Of a stretch of 64,000 bases of DNA, positions 32,956-46,400 are shown in pieces (position 1 is the first letter of the stretch; each line of letters opens with the position of its first letter). The notes under the pieces are model-generated. The model was not told where the DNA came from. It saw only the letters and a list, made by a program, of their open reading frames with translations, and did not search any database. Source of the stretch: Sclerurus mexicanus (Eukaryota > Chordata > Aves > Passeriformes > Furnariidae); assembly GCA_013396755.1 (NCBI GenBank), contig VWZF01003587.1, forward strand, positions 62,870 through 126,869, in the 5' to 3' direction. The position numbers and the translations under genes are program-made.

Positions 32956-33492
32956 TGTTGTGGTTTAATCCTGACTGGCAGCTCAGCCCAATGCAGCCAC
33001 TCTTTACTACCCCTCGTGGGATGGGGGAGAGGATCCGAATGGTAAAAGTGATAAAACTCATGGTTTGACATAAAGGTAGTTTAACATGTAAAGCAGAAGT
33101 AGGGCAAGGAATCCATTCCCCCCTTCCCAGGGGCAGGAGGGTGTTCAGCCATCCCTGGCTCCATCACACATAGCGGTGACTTGGGAATGACTGACAAATG
33201 CCACCACTCTGAATGTCCCGCCTTCCTCCTTCTCCCCCAGCTCTGAGCATGATGTCATAAGGTCTGGGATACCCCCTGGGCCAGCTGGGGTCCCCTGTCG
33301 TGGCTGTGCCCCCTCCCAGCTCCTTGTGCACCCCGAGCCTGTTGCTGGTAGGGTGGTGGGAGGAGGAGAAATGTCTTTGACTCTATGCAGGCACTGCCCA
33401 GCGGGAACTAAAACATCCCTGTGTAACCAGCCCCGTCTCCATCACAAAACACAGCCTCACACCAGCTATTCTGAAGAAAGTTAATCCAGACA
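32956..33492. mobile_element. Solo LTR of an avian endogenous retrovirus
   Basis: This is about 540 bp of GC-richer sequence starting TGTTGTGGTTTAATCCTGAC and ending near CCAGACA, so it has TG...CA boundaries. Blocks such as GTGGGATGGGGGAGAGGATC, GTGTTCAGCCATC, GAGCATGATGTCATAAGG and TCCTTGTGCACCCCGAGCC match a widespread avian LTR family that I recognise but cannot name with certainty. No gag, pol or env sequence lies on either side, so it is a solo LTR. No matching target-site duplication is visible (GAGAG before, AATCT after), which fits an old insertion or misjudged ends. Orientation is not certain. Confidence 0.8.
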
Positions 33493-34723
33493 AATCTGGA
33501 ATGGGTGGAAAAATGTGCCTGCAGTACATGGTAATAAAACAAGCATCCAAAGAAAAGCTGCTGGCATGCTAAGAAAAAAAGAGGGCACACAGGACTGAAA
33601 TAGTTAAACGTTTACAGACTGCCTGTGTTATCATTGTTTAAAACTCCAGCTGAACTTTTTGTGCTGACTGCAAGCCCAACTGCAAGAGGAAAAGGCTGGG
33701 GAATGGTCACCAGTTCCCTCCATGGTCATTGACACTTTGCCTCAGCAGGCTACACAACAGCTCATTTTTGGTCCTAGAGGAGACAAATGACACTGTGGTG
33801 GCAATTCAGGAACCACCTGGAACCAAGAGTGCATCTGTGCATTGTTTCCCCCGGGGTCTGAGTGAATTTTTGGCTCGAGGGCATCATGCCCTGTGCATAT
33901 TGAAGGTCACCCAGCTTGGGTTTGCCGAGCTAAAACCCTTGCCAGGCCTGAGAGGTACCTGAAGGGCCTCCCAAAAGAATACCTGGGTGCCACCAAACTG
34001 GACCCTGTCCTTGTGTGGCTGGATCTGAGCTGGCCTGTCTGAGCCATGACGAGCTCTGGGGCACCTGAGCTGGCATTGTTGGTCTAAGGCAATCAGCAAC
34101 ATTTGCAGTTTGCGCAGGACAAAACACCTCTGCATTGCTTCTGGGGTCCAAGCCAACTTTTCAAGATAAGCAGTTGATTAAGAAGAATCTGCTTTAAAAT
34201 GAGGGTAGTTTCAATGGTGCCGGACCTTTGCTGCCTGCAATTCAGAGAAACATTCAAGGCCATTGAAATGTGATTGCATTTTTGGAAGGAAAGTGCAAAT
34301 ACTCTCCAGTGTTTGCCAGCGAAGGTTATAACTCTCTGTAATGGGCTATAACAAGCTGATTTGAAGCCTTTATTCTCCCGTATCCAACTTTAAGCACATG
34401 AGGATGGATATTTCTAAAGCCTGGTGCAGTTAGGTGTAGTGCTGCTGTAATTCCTGTACCCTGAAATAGGATCTGATGTGACTGGGGCCTATTGACTTTT
34501 GTGCCAAGCACAAAAACATGTCTATCTGGATACCTTATTGCAGAAGGCAATGCTGGGGAATTAGATCTGCATGAAATGGAGTGCTTGATTGGTGTTCTGC
34601 TGTCTCTTGGAGATAAGATGCTGTGCAATATTATTTTTTTTTTTCTCTCTAATGATTTGTTTCAAGGTTGCTCGGAGTCTTATGTGGAAGTCCCTTCTTA
34701 GCATGACTTGCTTCTGGAGAATG
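33493..34723. other. Intergenic DNA, no gene seen
   Basis: The segment 33720-34160 is somewhat more GC-rich than its surroundings and has overlapping minus-strand frames of 70-90 codons, but no domain is recognisable. The rest is unremarkable. Confidence 0.55.
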
Positions 34724-34790
34724 GGTGTAGTTGGACTTCCAAGGATCCTTGTGGGTCCCATCAGCTCAGGATATTTTGTGATTCTATGAT
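34724..34790 (+). mobile_element. Short CR1 tail fragment (different subfamily)
   Basis: TTGGACTTCCAAGGATCCTTGTGGGTCCC followed by CAGCTCAGGATATTTTGTGATTCTATGAT. This is the CR1 3' end of the subfamily with CTCAGGATATTCTGTGATTCTATGA rather than CCCAAACCATTC. Confidence 0.85.
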
Positions 34791-37700
34791 TTTGCTCCAT
34801 CTCTGAGAGTCCAGATACAGAACTGTGATAATGAATACATCATATTCCCATTTTATTGACAGAAAAGAAATTTAAGCTCAGAGAAGTAATATGACTTTTC
34901 TTTCTGTTGGTTAAAAGTAAGTGTTTATGCTCATGCTGCCATGTGTTTGAACATTGAGTGTATCTTAAGATTCAATTCTTAAGTGATATGAGTAAGAAAA
35001 AGGTTTGAATTATGAGTTTCTTGTTAATCAAGACCTGTCTTCAGACTGTATGGATTTTCAGTGCTACTTTTTCTTCCTGGTGTACCTGAAAACTCCCAAA
35101 TCTCAGCTGTGAGGTTTTGCTTTCAAAGTACATGTTTTCACCTTAAAACAAAAGAAAAATTCCCAGTGTTAGTCATGGATTATTAGATCCTAGTTAAGCA
35201 ATGTTGTGAAAGACGTGCTGAGTGTTTCTATTTTTGTTTTTGTTTCTTTTTAAAATATAGATATAAAATGTTATGCTCATTTAACAGTTGTTGCAAGTTT
35301 ATTGAAATCTTGCTTTGATGGTATGTGATTCTTTAATGGTGCTGTCAGGTATGAAGTGGATGAAAACCATGAGCGACTTGTTTTATTTGCAGTGCAGTTT
35401 TTCCACAGAAAAAGAGGATGTTTCTCAAATCCATGTTTATATAAGAAAGTGTTCATTATGTAAAGAAATATATGTTTTCTTCATAGTGCACATGCATCTT
35501 AGCCATGTGTCAAATCAAACATTACAGCAAAATGTTTATTTTCAGTAGATGAATGAAATGCTGCATCATATTGTGTTATTATGAGAAAAATGTTCCCTAA
35601 AGTAAAAGTAAAGGTCATCTTTGTCAGTATTTTGGTGAGAATTCATCAGTCTAAGTTCTCTGCACAAAGTACATGAAATTGATCTCTGCCTGACTGAAGA
35701 GGGCAGTGGTGCCTAATGTGACAGAATCTCCTCATTTTCAACCAAATGCATTTTATTTTTCACTAGATTTCCTTTGATAGATAACCTGAAATTCTTCTAT
35801 TACTCTTTTAGAAATGCTTTATGCAATTACACTCTAGAAAATTGTACTTCTGTACATTATCTTGTAGGAAATATCAAGGTTTGAACCACTGATGCATCAG
35901 CGTTCCTGAGATTGAGTGCAAAGTCTGAAATAACTCTTTAAAACCTTGCTGATTTTTTTTGTTGTTTTGTTATGTACCAGTTTCAGGCGTCTCCTTTTAT
36001 TTCTTTAAACTTTAAACTTTAAACTTTTCTCAAAATTTCAAGCTGTAAGTCAAACAATGGAAGTTATTCTAGGCACACAGTATGAAAACTGATGATTTGA
36101 TGGCTTTGTTTCTTGAATGCCCAGATATAATTTTCCTATGTTGTTCCCTTAATGCCTTCCAAAGTAGACACTTAAAAATGTGAGCATTCAGAATCATGAA
36201 GCAATTCTCAAAATCATAACCAGAAAGAATGAAATACGGAAGGATAGTGGGTTTTTCCTCCCTAGAAGAAAAAATTTGCAGCTCACCTATTGTTAGGATA
36301 AAAAATGAATTAATAAAAGCAAAGGAAAACACTTGCTCCCAGGATTACTCTCTTTCCAGCATTTTGCTACTTGCTGCCTTTGTGTATCAGGCAACTTGCT
36401 ACAACTGTTGAGATATTCATTACATTAATTAAAATGTTTTTCTTTGGGTTTTCTTGAAAGTCTTTCAATACATGTGCTTCTTTTGACCCAAGTGATGCAT
36501 TTCAACTCTAGTACTAACAAGGCGATGGCATAATCTTCTAAATCAATTTGGAAAAGGCTTTTGTCAGATAAGCCAAGTTGGCAACTTGCTTGGAGTTCCT
36601 ATAATTAAAGCACATATCTTAGCTGAAATTCTGTTTAGCCAGTTGATTATATTTCCAAACAGCTAGCCAAATTGAAAAAAAAAATCACACCAAACCAAAC
36701 ACCAAAAAAAAAAACCCCAACAAAAACCTGCAGAGATCAGGCTAAAACTATTGGTGTCTCCACAAAACATTTCTAATTAGCTGGCCTCGTACTGAACTGA
36801 GGTTGGCAGGTGCGTGGATTTTGGCAGTGAATGGTCTGTGACTTTTTAGTTTACCTTGCACTGTTTTATTTTTTTTTTCCTGGTGTGAGTGAAACTACCT
36901 GAGAGTGAAGTAATGCATCCCACAGTGGCAGGGCTTGCTGTTCCTCCTGCAGGTTGGACGGGTGGTGGCAGAAGAGCTCAGACTTATGGAAGGTGGAAGC
37001 AGAAACATTCCCTGTACCTGTCGCGTGTTGGTTTTTAATCAGATGCCCTGAAGCTTGTGACAGGTGATTTCCCAGCCTTTCTGCAGTTTTCCTGGGGGGA
37101 GGGAGGGTGCTGAGTGTTTAAATTCCCCTTATTTTTTTGACAGGACAGATGTCTGTCCTTGCAGCAAAATTAATTGGAAAGGGGCTAACATGTTAGAAAT
37201 CATTCGAGTACCATGGACTAGTTTTCATTATTTCTTTTGAGTCACAAATTCAGATGATTAGTGCGTTAACAAGTCATGTTTTGAAAGAAATATAGCACTT
37301 AATCTGTCATAAAATAACTTTAGTTTTGTTTGGTGCATATGTGGATTTGTGTATTTTTTTTTCTCTTTTTTTGTGGGGACAATGTATATGTTCAGTGTAC
37401 AAGGGCAGAGTTATTAAAGAGGAGGATCAAGAAAAATGGAAGTATATAATGCAGAAACATAACATTCAGATCACCTGTGATGAGTATTCCTTTGTACTGT
37501 GTACTTATTCTGGTGTGTTTTGTTTGTATGTTTGTTTTTGTTTTTGTTTTGGTTTTGGTTTGGTTTTTGTTTTTTTGAGGAAAAGTGAGAATTAATGACT
37601 TGATGCTCAGAGTAAAAAGTACATAGCACTTTTAGTTTCTCTTCTGATAAATACACCCCTGATTAAGTACCATTCCTTCAAATAAAGTTTATGTGTTACT

Positions 37701-40170
37701 GAAATATGATCTCACTTCACTATTGAGTAAGGGAGAGGCCACAGTAGTGACAGTAACTTCATCACAATGGTGAGAGACAATAACTTGGGACTGAGAAAAT
37801 TAAAATCTCCTGTTCTTTGTTCAGAGTAAAAAAATCCTTTCCTTGAGCAAGGGAACCCAGAATTTTTAGGGGGAAAAGAGCCATCTTGGCTTCATCATTA
37901 GACAGACTTCTTTTCTAGATATTGTGAGACTGTCAAATTGTTTTTTTTTGATTTTTGTAGTTTCTGTAGGGGTAACTGTGTAGGGGTTATCTTCATCCTC
38001 TGCCGTGCTAGAACCATGTTTAAGCTCTGTTTAAGCTGCCATAAAATGTTGAAGCCCAAATTTAACCCAGTAATGTTTTATGGATTAATAAAAACAACAC
38101 GTGAAGTGTTAGGTGAGTGCTTTGCTATGCACTCTATCCTGGGAAAGACTGAGACAGGTAGAGAGAAGGTGTGGAAATGGGTTTTGGTTGCTTTGCTTCC
38201 AACCTGTTTAGCTGCTTTGGCATGGGAACTGGTTTGAGTTCAGTTTTCTCCAAGTTTGGACCAGGATGAGATTATTTTCACTGTTTCTGAAGAAATCATT
38301 CTGACAGATCAAATGCTGGTAATACTAACCTTGAATATTTAGTAATAAATATCCAGCTGAAACTGTAGCTCCTCCAGTGCTTTGGTTTGGAGAAAATGAG
38401 CAGGTAAATCCACATGAGAGTCACTGAATACTGAAAAGTGGATTTTTTGATTTTATCTTTCTTTTTTTCCCCCATTATTAATCTTCCTCTGTACAGACTT
38501 TTTCAACAACATTATTCTTGGTCACTGATTTCTGCCTCATGGCCTCAAAATAACTTGTAGTGTCTCTTACTCATATATTAAATTTTCTGTATACTTTGGC
38601 TTTTTTCCCCCTATAATCAGTGAATTGCTGTTGGATGACCTGTTGTATGCACTGGGCAACACCAAAATCCCAGCCTGCAAAATGATCTGTACCTTTGCAG
38701 GTGGGCCATGGATGAAAACTTTATTGATTTGTAGGAACCCATGTCTATCAACAAGGCAGGTGATCCCTTTTGGGGTGGGAAAGCCTTGAAAGGCTCACAG
38801 CTTGGTGGTGAATTTCGGAGGGAGTTAGACTTCTTTTTGCCTGGGAAGCACTGTGAGATCAGTTCCTGTGCTTCTGAGAACATCCCAGCCCTGTGGAGGA
38901 CTGAGCCTTCCCTCAAAGTGTAAGGGCATTGCTTAGCCCAGTATTCCTGAAGGGTATCTACTGAGTGCAGAGCTGGCTGATTGGTGCATCTCATTCTGCA
39001 GTGTGGGTTTAAGATGTGTAAAAGCAGGTGGTAATTGAGATTTTGACTAATAACTGATCACGTCCTTTTTGAATCTCTGCTGCTTCTTAAGCCAGAAAGG
39101 AAATACCAGCCTTTGTGTCTCTGTGGGATTCATTCAGTAGCTTAGTCTTCTTATGAAACCACCCTGAGCCTCTCTAAGATATTTTTCCTCTGAAACTGAA
39201 ACCTATGATGTCCACAGAGAAAATAGAAGGATTTTTTTGTGTGCATTTTCATGGAAAGGTCTGTAGTTGTGTGTTATATTTTACTGCTAACCCATATGAA
39301 GAGATGGTTGGTTCTTGGACAGCTTTTTGGGTGCTGAAGCTTTGTCTGATAGATAATCTTTAAGTTTTAGGTGACAGTTTTTGAGGGTATCAGTAAATCT
39401 TTCACTCTGTTTTATCACTCAGTTGCATGAATAAAACCTTGTGATTTTAGAGTGAAAATTGCATTTTCCATAGGAAATTTTCTGATTTCCTAATTTGAGA
39501 GAGCTTTAGGTTTTAATGGAAGGCCAGGCCCATGTATAAAATAACAGGTGGGAAGGAGGATCTGTGAGAGGGTGCCTCCCTTTCTTTATTTCTCATATAC
39601 ATTTTTCAGAATTATTATAATGATTCTTGTTTCTTTTGTTTTCTTTATTGCAGTGAGAAGAAGAATTTAAGAGAAAAGTCAAGCTGCAATATGAAATTTG
39701 CTGGCTGTTTTTGCCCTTGCCTTCAGGTCTGTGGGTGAGAAGAGAACAGGGGTGCTCTGCCAGCACTTATTCCTGTGTGTGCACATGGTGCAGTTTTGTA
39801 CAACTGTGGTTAGCAAATTTGAGTAGTTATTAAGTACAAGTCCTAGGGATTGACAAATTTTGCTATTGTATATGAAGTGCAAATTCCCTATAAACTCAAA
39901 AGCTCTGTATTTACTTCTGCAAAAGCATTTTGGATGTAAAACGTAGAATCAAAGTAACCTTTTATTTTTTAGCATGGGAACAAGAAGAACAGCATTGCAT
40001 GACACTGAATTTCCTTCTTTCTAAATATATGCACACCTCAAGTAAATTCATGTACATCTTAAAGCAATGAGAAATCTATAATGTTATGACTTCTGCTTTT
40101 CACACACCTGAGCAGTAACTCTTCTTTACACTGCAACATAGACAATAAATGTGTGTTTTCAGATATTTGG
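34791..40170. other. Intergenic DNA, no gene seen
   Basis: AT-rich. It contains a four-copy CTTTAAA tract at 36002-36027, an A/C-rich tract at 36674-36728 and a GTTTT-rich tract at 37518-37577. No gene is supportable. Confidence 0.6.
37518..37577. repeat. (GTTTTT/GGTTTT)n simple repeat
   Basis: Runs of TTTG, TTTTTG and TTTTGG units. Low-complexity sequence of the same type as at 27.4 and 50.6 kb. Confidence 0.8.
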
Positions 40171-40419
40171 ATTCAAACTGAGAGAGAGGGGATTTAGACA
40201 TGAGGAGGAAATCCTTCCCTGGGAGGGTGGGCAGGCGCTGGCACAGGTTGCCCAGAGAAGCTGTGGCTGCCCCTGGATCCCTGGAAGTGTCCAAGGCCAG
40301 GTTGGATGGGGCTTGGAGCAACCTGGGCTGGTGGAAGGTGTCCCTGCCTGTGGCAGGGGGTGGAAGAAGAGGAGCTTTAAGGTCCCTTCCAACCCAAATC
40401 AGTCTGTGATTCCATGATA
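40171..40419 (+). mobile_element. CR1 LINE 3' fragment
   Basis: A well-preserved CR1 3' region of about 250 bp. It begins ATTCAAACTGAGAGAGAGGG, has GCACAGGTTGCCCAGAGAAG, GGATCCCTGGAAGTGTCC and TGGAGCAACCTGGGCTGGTGG, and ends GGTCCCTTCCAACCC then a TCTGTGATTCCATGATA tail. It is 5'-truncated. Confidence 0.95.
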
Positions 40420-43005
40420 TTTATTTATTATTACAGTTTATGCATAAGTGCACTCACTATTTATATAAGTACCTTGTTAATATTTGTACAAATCTAATTT
40501 ACCTTTACCTAGGTATGAGGGGGACATATATTAGAGTTTTTATGAATTACTGCAATAATTTAACCCTTTTAAGTTTCTCCCTGAGTCTTTTTTTGTCTGT
40601 TTTCCTTAGATTCCTTTCTTTCAGAGAGAGAATTTTTTGCCAACGTGAGTGCCCCATAAACAAAACTTAATAATTGAAGAAAGTCAGCAGTGCTTAGTTT
40701 ATTATTAGTAATATCAGAATTTAACCAAAAGGAGGTGACTGCTTAGAGGGGAATTCAGTTGCATGCTACTAATTTTATCTGACTCATCTGTCTGTCATTT
40801 GCTGATACTGACCTTTATCTTTCATTTAAACACTCTCTTCCCCACCCCNNNNNNNNNNNNNNNNNNNNNNNNNNNNNNNNNNNNNNNNNNNNNNNNNNNN
40901 NNNNNNNNNNNCTGAAATGTTCTTACTGAATCCTTTCATCAAATTGTGTTTGACTTGGATTAGTTTCTTCCTGTCATACCAATGCCAGGAATCTTACAGG
41001 AGTGCAGCATCTTCTGTGGTGTCTGACCTCCTGAGGAGCAGGATCTTGCCACTGCTCAGGGCACTGCAATAAGGTACCAAGGAGACAGGTCTTCAATTAG
41101 TTTTATAGTGAATGTTATACTCAGTTCCAGGTACTCAGGCACTTCTCTTATCCATAGATCTTTAAATCTTCACCTTGGTTAATGCATATTATTTCAGCGC
41201 TGTGAATTCTTGGAAGATTCTCTGTGGGGCTTCAGAACCCTCTGCCTGCTGCCTTTTGCAATTTAAAGGATTTATTAAATTATTCCCTAAGAAATGTCCA
41301 GGGTCTCTCAATTCCTGTAACAGCCTCTCTGCTAGGTTCCCTTGGGACTGAATTTGAGTTTTTATATTTGTCTTTTATTTCCCAATATTTACCTACTGAA
41401 TCTCTAAAATTATTTTAAACACAGGGTTTTTTCCCCTTGTGTTTTTATCTAAACTGTTGCTCCATCAAAAGAATCTATCAGAAATCACATAAATGTAGAT
41501 TTCTTTTTCTTAAGGCTAGAAATGCCAAATATTCCACTGTTAATCCTTATAGAGCTTTTTTTTCTTTTGCAAATATAAATTCGTCGTAATTTCCAGTTGT
41601 TTTCTTGGGCAGTCAGAAGTTCATACATTTTCTGTGAAAGCTCAAAAGCAGTGTGTAAATGTTAAGTTGCAGTAGTAGTCTTCTTGAATAAAAAGAGGTA
41701 AAAGGAATTTTGAAATGAAGGTTAAAAAGGAAGATGGAAGGTGGAAGATGAGCCATTCAGTGATGAAATGAGTGGAGGAGATGGATAGAAGGAAAACTAA
41801 GATGAACGTGACAATTGAGAGGAAAGCAGAAAGGGTAAACCATAATGTAAGAATACCTGTGCTGTTGAAAACCTTCACTCAGAAATTTAAAATATTTACC
41901 TGATTTTAGTAGGTGGGACCTACTCAACTACAAAAACTTGGTTTTGAACTCTTACAGATAAGTATGTTCAAAAAAGATGGGAATGAAGTGCCTTTGTTGG
42001 GAATTCTGTGTGACTTAGGCACTAAACACAGTTGTGGGTTGAGCCGTAAGTCATTGTCCATCATTGTCCCTCAGTTTCTGTTTGTTCTGGCCTTATCTAA
42101 AACTCATCTGGAAGATCTGAGGTGTGTAACAAAAGGCATGATTTCTTCACTTATTAAAACCTTTCCAAAGTGTATTCATTAACACTTAATAATTAATAAG
42201 TTGTTTTTAATATTTCTAACAGAGGCGCTCCCAAAGGCATTCATTAAGACTCTTGCACCAGTGCTAATTGCTGAGCAGGTACCTAGTAAAAGATATTACT
42301 GTTTTCAGAATATAACTTACTATCTACTTTCAGCCTTTTACTTGTTCAAACCTTTTTTTTGGCAAATACAGTTGTTACTTTGAGGCCTCTTCTACAGCAG
42401 AGGTATGAATTTTGTCTTAATTTGCTGAGGTTATGCTAGCGAACAGTGAAGCTAAATGGAAATAATACTTTGACAGTGTATAAGTCTATATTTTTGTTAC
42501 CCAATTAGAATATTTTCCTCTCTTTTACAGCCATAAGCCCAAGCTCTACTGCTCTACGTGCCCTCACTAACCACTGAGGAGAAAATCAATACATCACAGC
42601 AAAATTAATTGGTGGGGTTTTTTTAACCAAATATCTACCAGTTTTGATAAATGTGTTTTACTCAGCTTTTATTGTGTTGGAAAAGTAACATTTTAGGGAA
42701 TGCAAATACAGTGTTCTTAGTAGTGTTTTTGAAGAGAGGAAAGAGTTGCAGTTGTGCAGCTGGATTTTCAGGAAATTCTGAGCAGTCACACACATACTGC
42801 AAGGCTTTTAAAAATGTTTATCTCATCAGAGACATCCAGAGTGAATTCTAGATTATGAAGTATTTCTCATAAATCATAGTAAGTTGTACTATGTAGTAAT
42901 ATATACAGTATAAGAAGTAGGAGCTTACAGGTTTTTGGCAAAACTTCTCCAGTGTTTAAAAACTACCTTTGCTCTTGGGGACAGCTGTTTTGTATGGAAG
43001 ATAAT
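40420..43005. other. Intergenic DNA with an assembly gap
   Basis: No gene seen. A gap of 63 N lies at 40849-40911 after a C-rich end (CCCCACCCC). A purine-rich stretch lies at about 41690-41840. Confidence 0.6.
40849..40911. other. Assembly gap (63 N)
   Basis: A run of N following CTTCCCCACCCC. Confidence 0.99.
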
Positions 43006-43427
43006 TCTCTTTTTTCTTTCTTTTTTCCTCTCCTTTTTCTCCCTTTGTTTTCCTCCCCATTCTTTTCCTCCCCATCCTTTTCCTCCCCATCCTTTTCCTT
43101 TTCCTTTTCCTTTTCCTTTTCCTTTTCCTTTTCCTTTTCCTTTTCCTTTTCCTTTTCCTTTTCCTTTTCCTTTTCCTTTTCCTTTTCCTTTTCCTTTTCC
43201 TTTTCCTTTTCCTTTTCCTTTTCCTTTTCCTTTTCCTTTTCCTTTTCCTTTTCCTTTTCCTTTTCCTTTTCCTTTTCCTTTTCCTTTTCCTTTTTCCTTT
43301 TCCTTTTCCCTTTTCCCTTTCCCTTTTCTTCTTTCCCTTTTCTTCTTTCCCTTTCCCATCTCTTTTTTCTTTTTTTTTCTTATTTCTTTTTTTCTTTTTC
43401 TTCTTTTTCTTTCCCTTTTCCTTGTTG
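43006..43427. repeat. Long polypyrimidine tract with (CCTTTT)n hexanucleotide satellite
   Basis: About 420 bp is almost purely pyrimidine on the plus strand. It starts with T/C-rich sequence, then three copies of a 15-16-bp unit TTTTCCTCCCCATCC (about 43051-43092), then about 33 perfect copies of CCTTTT from 43091 to 43290, then degenerate CCCTTTT and CTTCTTT units. The long open frames on both strands here (Pro-Phe or Ser-Phe dipeptides on plus, Lys-Gly on minus) are artefacts of the repeat. Confidence 0.98.
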
Positions 43428-46400
43428 CATGTTTATAACTGAAATGTTAATTATGACATCACATACACTGAAGGAATGTGTAAAATACAAAGTTTTAAGT
43501 CACTTTCACAGGACTATCTTGTATTGTCAGTACTAGGAATAACTGGTGTTATGGCTCAGTGTGTGTTTCTCTGCCCAAACAACCCACACATGAAGGTAAA
43601 ATTTAGGATTTTTGCTGGGAACTGCACAGTCTGGTATCTGAACAATTCTGCCCGACATATTTCCTGAAAATTTAACAGTGAACCCACAGCAATTGGAGGT
43701 ATATAGATCTGCCAAGGAGGTATACAGCTGCACTCATTCTTTGAAACAAATCCCCATGTACACATCTGGTGCTTTTAAATACCACAAAATATACATCCAG
43801 ACAGAGGCATTTAAAAACACAGTAAAAGCTATAACATCAGTAGACTGATGGTGTGCAGTGGAGGTGTTTGAAATGTTTTGCCTAAAGCTGGAGAATAGCC
43901 CATCTACAGAAATAAGTTTCAGTGTATTTTTAACTGATTTATGCTTCATTATTGCCCAAGAGATGTAAACTTCACATTACTTTTAGAAATAAATGTCTTT
44001 TTTAAAAGATTATGTTCTTCCAAGCACTTCTACTTTCATGTCTAAGAAAGGCATATTTAGACAAAATTACACTGAAACATTTAAACAGAATCACATATTT
44101 CTGCTGCCTGGGTATGTTTTATTTTGCTTAAGTTAGCATCTGGAGAGATTCCTTCATCCTGGTGGAAGTTGCTCATGGAAGGGCTGAGCTGGAGAACACT
44201 TGGGAGGGATCAAATAGCATCACCAGCAGGTGCACGAGGAGGAAAGATGTGCAGTCAGGACATTTGTTCTGTGTCACAGAAGATGAAGAAATCACACAAA
44301 AGAAATCAAGAAATCACAAAAAAAAAGGGAAAAAAAAAGAGGAGGTTGTGATAGCTGTTTTCTTTACAGGTGGCAGTATGTTTTCTTCTTTAGGTGGCAG
44401 TATGATGGGGTTTGTGGAAAGACATTGCCATGGCTGCAATTCCAGGGTGTAGTTATTAGTGGAGGTTACATTAGCCTTGCAGTGGAATCCCATGCGGATA
44501 GAGCATAAATACCCACAAACTCCTGGTACGAGGAAATGGAAAGAAGATAAAGTGCCACAAATGATGGCTCTTTATTTCTGCAGGTTCCTTTAAAGTGCCA
44601 GTTTATAATTACTTTACAAGACAAGGATTAAAAAAGATTCTGTTCCTGATGATTGTTTTATCTGCCAAAGAATTATGCCTGTATTTTTGCTTGCTCTGTC
44701 AGCACAGATTATTCCCAGAGAAAACTTGTCGACTATCAGCTACTGCAGAAGCATAAGAAATGCACAAGTGTAAATGTATTCCAAATAGCAGTGTTGTTTT
44801 TCTGTTTAGGTTTGTTTTTTCCCCCCAGAAGATGGTAGTTTAGGCCTGTATAGATAATTTTCCTGTAGTCTTGCTGAATATGGTCTGATTTCCCCAGGTC
44901 ACCAGGATTTATAAAATGAAGGTTTGCCATTCCTTCCAACATCCCAACCTGCAAGACAAGTATGGAATTTCCCCTCTTTATTAAATATATTGTGTTTATT
45001 TATAGAAGGTCAGAGGACAATTGTATGCTGGTTAATGTCAGATATTGTTGAAGTGTTTGAAGGCTGATCAGGAAGGCTTCTTTTCTCAGAAAAATTCTGG
45101 CTATCACAAACAAAAACATGAACACTGAAGTATTTTTTTTCTCAGTTCAGCAATCTGAAATTTGACACTTTGCATATTTGTTGGTGGCAAAGTGGCCCAG
45201 GACTATTAATTACTTAAGTAATTTTTTTAAAGGAAATGTCTATTTTATTTTTGAGGATATGGGATGTGTTCTGTGCCAAAAATTTCATTTGGGTGAAAAT
45301 TCTATTTTAATTAGAGGAAAATATTTTTTTCCCTAAAAGTAATTAGATTCATGAAAATTAGAAATCGTAGAGTAATAAGAAGAATACAGTAAGTTACTGT
45401 ATACCAAGGTCACTGTTCACTTGCTTGACTTTTCAATTTATATATATTCTACTCATTCAAAAAGAGAAAAAAAAGATAAAAAGAATAATCCTTAATTAAC
45501 AAATAAATGTAAGGACTGTTATAAGGTTTTAATTTTGTAGAAGTTATTTTTCTATGATACAGATTTAAAAAAAATCAGCCTTAGTCATACCTAGTAAGGT
45601 TTAGAGTGACCAGAAGAGGATTTTATTGAATATATCAAAACAAGGTTTTAAGAGTGAATACTTCAAGCATAACACACAGAACACAAAGACCTGAAGGCTG
45701 GAACTGAAATTTATTCTCTCCCAGAACAGTGAAGGATGTACAGATCAGATTTATGTGGTTGCTGAAGGAAGTTGTTTACTCCATGAATAAGCACCCCTTT
45801 CAGACCAGCCAAGTCCAATGAAACTATGAGAAAATACACTTGCTGTGTTTGGGTGCTTCTTTTTCCTTTTCTTTTTCAATTCCCTCCCACTTTTTGAAGA
45901 GGAGAAGGTTAATTTTTATGTATGGTTTACACTGGTTTCTTTTATACCCAGGTTTAAGATGTCTGTCCCTTCCCTAGGGATACACATTCTATACACATAC
46001 TAGTGACATCACCCATTCTTGTTAGATTCCCATTATCCATATCCATTAAAAGTGTGTTGTTCCTGCTGGATATTGCCTAATTACTCCGTTTCTCAAAGAC
46101 TCTTTGTAGTAAACCAAGGGCTGTGATGCTAAAACAGTGAAGCTGATAAATCAAGTGTTTGAGACAGTGTGCGTATTCCTTCCAGATCACATGGAATGCT
46201 GTCAAGCGTTGATGAAATAATGGGATAATTTGATGACAAGTACCACTGGTACAAAAAGTTTAATTCTCATTTCACAAGTCTTGGAGGAAAGTGAAGTAGT
46301 CAAAATGAATTCTGAGAAGAGTTTGCAAGACGAGGAGGCTGCAGCAGGTCAGTGCTTTTCATCCAAGTGTTGTAGCCACTGATACTAAAGCAGGAGTTTG

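Noticed and set aside
33600..33630. AAACGTTTACAG, similar to the snoRNA guide complement
   Set aside because: Short match without C or D boxes or a terminal stem nearby. Treated as chance.
42875..42893. Inverted repeat CATAGTA-AGTTG-TACTATG
   Set aside because: Seven-bp arms in AT-rich DNA are expected by chance in a window of this size. No second copy or flanking duplication seen.
42925..43536. Long open frames of 144-194 codons (Lys-Gly, Pro-Phe and Ser-Phe repeats)
   Set aside because: Pure products of the (CCTTTT)n satellite, with no start context or flanking coding signal.
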